A DNA stretch of 64,000 nt from Paragonimus westermani (taxonomy: Eukaryota > Platyhelminthes > Trematoda > Plagiorchiida > Troglotrematidae), in assembly GCA_008508345.1 (NCBI GenBank), contig QNGE01000107.1:266338-330337 (forward strand), read 5' to 3'. Shown here piece after piece: positions 59,900 to 64,000 of this stretch. Position 1 is the stretch's first letter. The number at the start of each line of letters is the position of its first letter. Made by a program: the position numbers and the translations under genes. The notes under the pieces are model-generated. The model saw only the letters and a list, made by a program, of their open reading frames with translations. It had not been told where the DNA came from and did not search any database.

Positions 59900-62800
59900 C
59901 AATCGTTCAGATCTTCTGACTATCGGTACTCCAAGCGTTTCACGCTCTCATGCAATAACATACGCTTCAATGAGAGGAAGGATCTTTCAAATCGAGAACA
60001 ATTACTACTCGATTTTCGTTAGATGAAAGAATTATTCCATTAGCTGGACGTAAATCAGTCTCTGGAAAACGTAACACCAACTATTTCTGCACAGTCTAGA
60101 CTTGAAAGTAAATAAGGGAATGCGAAAAGGACTGCAGGACTCTCTCCAGCACACAGAAAGTGTTATATTTCTGTATTGCATGAGAAAATTGTCGATTCCC
60201 CAGTCAAGTAAAAAACCTCCCGAAGGTCCATTAGGTTGTGGGTGTTGTTGAACAGTAAACGAATGGCGGCATCCAAATCCATTAATGTAGTAATTTAAAG
60301 ACTTCTTAGTGAAGTGAGCACTGTTATCGGTGACCAAAGCAGCAGGTACATCTCCGTAACAGGATACTTTTCTCAAAGCTTTTTATGTAAAGTCTGCATT
60401 CGGCGATGAAATTGGGAAAACTTCAGCGGATTAAGTGTCAACAATCGTTACCATACAGCATTATCCCTGAAAATTGATCACAGTAATCAGGATAAACTTC
60501 CTGGTATGGTTCAAACGTAACGACCTCTGGAAGTCATCCTAAGTGTTTCGTATGAATCTTGTGTACGCACTTAGTACAGCTTTTGGCAGCGTTTACTACC
60601 TGCTTCTAATTCTGGTCACCAAGATGATGAGCGTGAAACCGACTTCATCCTATTACCTTTCAAGCGCCCCAAAGTACAAGTCCGCAACATTTTGTGTCGG
60701 TGGAATTACAAAACAACCAACAAAACAAAGTAATCCATCCGGAGCTTTAGGAGATCGAGGTCACTTAATTTGTGTCCAGCCACGCCCTAAGACAGGAATG
60801 GCAAGACCGAGGTATTTGCGAGTATCACATAAAAGTGCATCCCTCTTTACGAACAACGATTGAATTAACAAGCAGTTAAACCCAGTAAAATTCGAGTTCG
60901 AGAATGGGATTCTGGATAAGTAACCCACACGGGTAATCGTTTTTGCGTCACGACGGATAATCGTGTAAAACTAAGGGGTGACAGCAGTGCTTCAAAGTTG
61001 AATCTTGGCAGCAGACGACTGCTAGCGCCTTGCTAGGATGGTACAGAAATTTAAAGGTTCCATGATTTGTTGCAACGGTGAATGACAGTCCAAAAAGATA
61101 TGTTTAAAATCTTTTAACAGGTCAATACAATGTGGTGCTTCATGTTGGGTTTGCGAACACTACATTCGGCTTTAGACAAACGACCAGAAATGCATATAAA
61201 AGGTCCATCATAAGTGTTGAAACTGGCGTAACAGAATGATACACCGTCAGCGTTCATTAGAGAAAACCGACCGGCAATGAAAAACAAAAACCAACGTGTT
61301 GACCCCCTTGTTTTGATACTGACTCTAGAAAACAGAGTGTACAGAGAAACACGTCAAGCTAACAAGGCGCGGAAAAAGTTGTGATTTTAGTCCCTGAACG
61401 GATACTATAAAATGGATAACTTGACTAAAACAAAAGTAGACAGAAATCAAGACAATCAAAAATGCACACCTAAATGTGCTTTTCGAAAACGTTATTTATT
61501 ATAGTTGCTGCACACTGATGGGGAAACGCCGCTATTCCACCACAGCCTAATTCTGTTAGAAAAATGCGATTTTAAAACAGCGGTAGTTTAAAGATGATGT
61601 ATTGAAGTACGAAGAGTTCTTTCACGGTTAGTGGATCAAGAACTGTCGTTGGCAGATGAAATGTCGAACAAAGAATTGGTATGTTGAGAAATGTTTAGAA
61701 TAAAACGTGAATAGTATTGAAGTGCACCAGGGACAGAACGGATTTCATGTAAGTTGGTCGGGAGCGGTGCACTCATCAGTGTGACTAAGGGATGTAAATG
61801 TGTTTTGAAGCCAATATTGTCAGGAACATAAGCGAGATGTGAGAAAGATGAAACCGAGAAATTACACCTGTCTGGGGTGATAGCTACAGTGGAGTCAAGA
61901 GATCGTTTTAACTAGAAAAAGAGGCGAGGATCCTGGGTAGGTTTTTAAGGAGCATGTAGGGTAACATCACCTCGGTAGGTTTCACAGTCATCTAGGTCTT
62001 CACTAATTGTATTCACGGCATCTTGCAATACAGGTGGTAAAACATGTAAGCCAGAAGATAGAAAATTGTGTAGATACATTTAAACGGTATGTTAATCATT
62101 GTCAAATTTTTAGCACTTCATCTAGTGCTATTTGAAGATGAGCATTTTTTAATTTGATTTTTGAAAACGATTCAAAACTTGACAAACGACACAGTATATT
62201 CTTCGGTTCTTCTGTTACGTAAGTACGTTGTAATGGGTGTGTATTCATTACCAGCCCGTAGTCGCCACAAATTCTCCATGTAATTTCATTGGCCTCCAGT
62301 AACATCACTATCGAAGTCGTCCAGCTCGATGATTCAGTTGACGTCATCACTCTTTCGTCACACATGGATTGCGATTCTTTGTACACAGGTTCTCGTAAAC
62401 CAAGCGGAGTGGTCCGTCTCTTAAGAAAGACTGGACCCCCTGAACCTTCAAGTCGTACTGAATCTAAACACTGTATAAAGCTTGAGTACGAACACGAAAC
62501 CCAAAGTGAATTAAAACCAAAGAGAATGATTCAAAATAGTCCATGAAGTTAGAGTTCCATTTCACTGAATGAGGTGTCCACTGAATACGATCCGTCCTGT
62601 TGCTCCAAAGGGATCGTGAGGTCACAGCGGAGATAATTTTGATGACAGACAAATACAGGGATATGCTGAATTAGATTATTTATTCCGTTAGTCCTTCCCA
62701 AAATCTGTTCTAGGTCCACATGCCGAAGGCGAATACCGAAGATGAAACTTTGTGGTGTTTTGTACAGCATTTTTTGCTTCCCAATTTTCATTGTTCTTTG

Positions 62801-63700
62801 CACTTTTCACCTCTCTCAGATTCACATGTGCACTCATCGGTTGCAACTGTAAGACGAAATATCGAGTAGATTCAGGTTCTGATCGAAATCAAATTGGTTC
62901 ACTCAACTGCCACAAAATTTATCAGTCTGAGGGAATGGAGAGATATATTTTATTTAGCCCAAGATAGAAAAAGTCAGTTGACGATTTTGAAAAAGCGATT
63001 ACTTTGATAAAAACACAAACGTCTTTGCAAACGAAATATTGGTAGCAAGCAGCCTTTTACCGACTCATATCAGATTTCGTGAGACACTACACTTCAGATC
63101 TCTCCAACTAATCTTCCACTTCATATGCAGTTAAATTAACCTGCACTTGATTCACTTCAGCAATCATTGCAAATAGTTCCGAAGAGCGACGCCAAACTGT
63201 GGTGATTGGGATGGAATGATACTCATCAACGACCGAACGTATGTAAATTGGAAAACCCAATACGGCGCGGCGACGCAGAACGTATTTTATTGCATTGTAT
63301 GCGTGTGGGAGGTTGGAACAGTGAAACAAGCTCAGCAAGTGTTAGTCATGCTTTTCACAATTTTTCCACAAGTGACTAGAAGTTCTTGTCGGCACCGGTC
63401 CAATCGCGGGTGCTTCCTCAATAACTAACCTGAAATTTTAAGCGGATTCATGGTTAGAATTTTATACTTCAGAAGATCCAATAGGCAGTGAAAAAGAAAC
63501 CTTCAATATCTCCATACACTAATAGACGGACCATAATTAATGACAAGAAGTGGACATGTATGAAGTTGGACCGTGTATCTGTGAATGAAATTTCACAGTT
63601 GCCAACAGTAAGCAAAACATTTCCAGTAACACCTTTAACAGAACCATCAGAAGGCTTCAAGATAACAGAATGTTTAAGCCCCTCCATATAATCAGCTTAA
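59900..63700 (-). mobile_element. Decayed Ty3/Gypsy pol on the minus strand
   Basis: Two clear landmarks set the order. At 62300-62110 the N-terminal RT reads EITWRICGDYGLVMNTHPLQ, then FESFSKIKLKNAHLQIALDE, normally RICGDYS..LN and FSKIDLS.AYLQ.E.DE; the motif A Asp has become Lys. At 60345-60130 the integrase core reads AALVTDNSAHFTKKSLN, GCRHSFTVQQHPQPNG and NFLMQYRN (normally LVTDNG..F and HPQSNG). Upstream, 63687-63500 may be the protease region (VTGNVLLTVGNCEI). The RNase H part between 60.5 and 62.1 kb is too decayed to read. No LTR found; limits approximate. Confidence 0.6.
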
Positions 63701-64000
63701 ATAAGACTGAACACTACCGGTGTCAGTAATACAGAAATGCCTAGGGCCATCGTTAATGACATGGTTGCGTTATACGGAGGGTAGGCCCGGTAGATTCAAC
63801 AGAATATACAGTAAGATCGATGGACTGAAATTCAGGTGGGAACTTTGTTCTTTTAAAGAATTGTGGACCAAACAGTTCTCGGAACTACGGTAGACGGCTT
63901 AAATGTGGCCTATTTCACCATGTTTGGGCCGTCTGACATTGCAGAATGGATGCGTAAGTCAAGAGTGCTTATGACCATGTGAATCGAGGTTATTTCAATG
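63701..64000. other. Window end, nothing recognised
   Basis: No clear feature; possibly the 5' continuation of the minus-strand Gypsy relic. Confidence 0.3.

Overview
This is a gene-poor, repeat-rich animal nuclear DNA window. The mix of decayed RTE-like, CR1-like, R2-like, Penelope-like and Ty3/Gypsy retroelements, together with the spliced HIPK kinase gene, suggests a flatworm, most likely a digenean fluke. That assignment is an inference from family resemblance; nothing here names the species. No bacterial features are present.

The one clear host gene is a homeodomain-interacting protein kinase (HIPK) on the minus strand, about 19964 to 9028. Four exons join with matching phases: 19964-17968 (N-terminal region and most of the kinase), 17623-17238 (end of the kinase), 11308-10069 (post-kinase, poly-Q) and 9519-9028 (C-terminus). 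The first exon carries a perfect 754-bp tandem duplication (period 755) that breaks the frame. Counting one copy gives exactly 414 codons in that exon and about 1119 residues overall, close to vertebrate HIPK length. The 5.9-kb intron holds an RTE-like LINE that has lost its reverse transcriptase, and a decayed Gypsy pol fragment.

Region by region: 1-1.9 kb holds two RTE-like pieces (an endonuclease start leaving the left edge, and a reverse transcriptase C-terminus with its 3' tail). From 1.9 to 9 kb nothing is recognised. HIPK fills 9-20 kb. A CR1-like reverse transcriptase fragment lies at 23.4-24.5 kb and two opposed tRNA-like sequences at 25.0-25.4 kb. From 27.9 to 34.6 kb there is a large perfect palindrome (1626-bp arms) around 4.5 identical copies of a 593-bp tandem unit, with a single N at each inner arm edge. 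A plus-strand Gypsy element is at 35.7-40.2 kb and a nearly full-length decayed CR1-like LINE at 41.7-46.0 kb. At 46.4-50.4 kb a second plus-strand LINE appears to be split by a better-preserved minus-strand CR1-like LINE. A Penelope-like relic is at 52.8-54.5 kb, an R2-like element at 55.4-59.1 kb (minus) and a minus-strand Gypsy relic at about 59.9-63.7 kb.

The most notable find is the R2-like element. It has two C2H2 zinc fingers, a Myb-like region, a reverse transcriptase with an intact YADD box, a degraded CCHC knuckle and a restriction-like endonuclease. It sits outside rDNA between TAC/TAG-type trinucleotide repeats. Its 5' end is a complete 77-nt HDV-like self-cleaving ribozyme fold (59127-59051, minus) with all five helices and the catalytic cytosine. 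Two structures, the HIPK exon duplication and the palindrome-satellite block, are so perfect that assembly error must be weighed against recent duplication.
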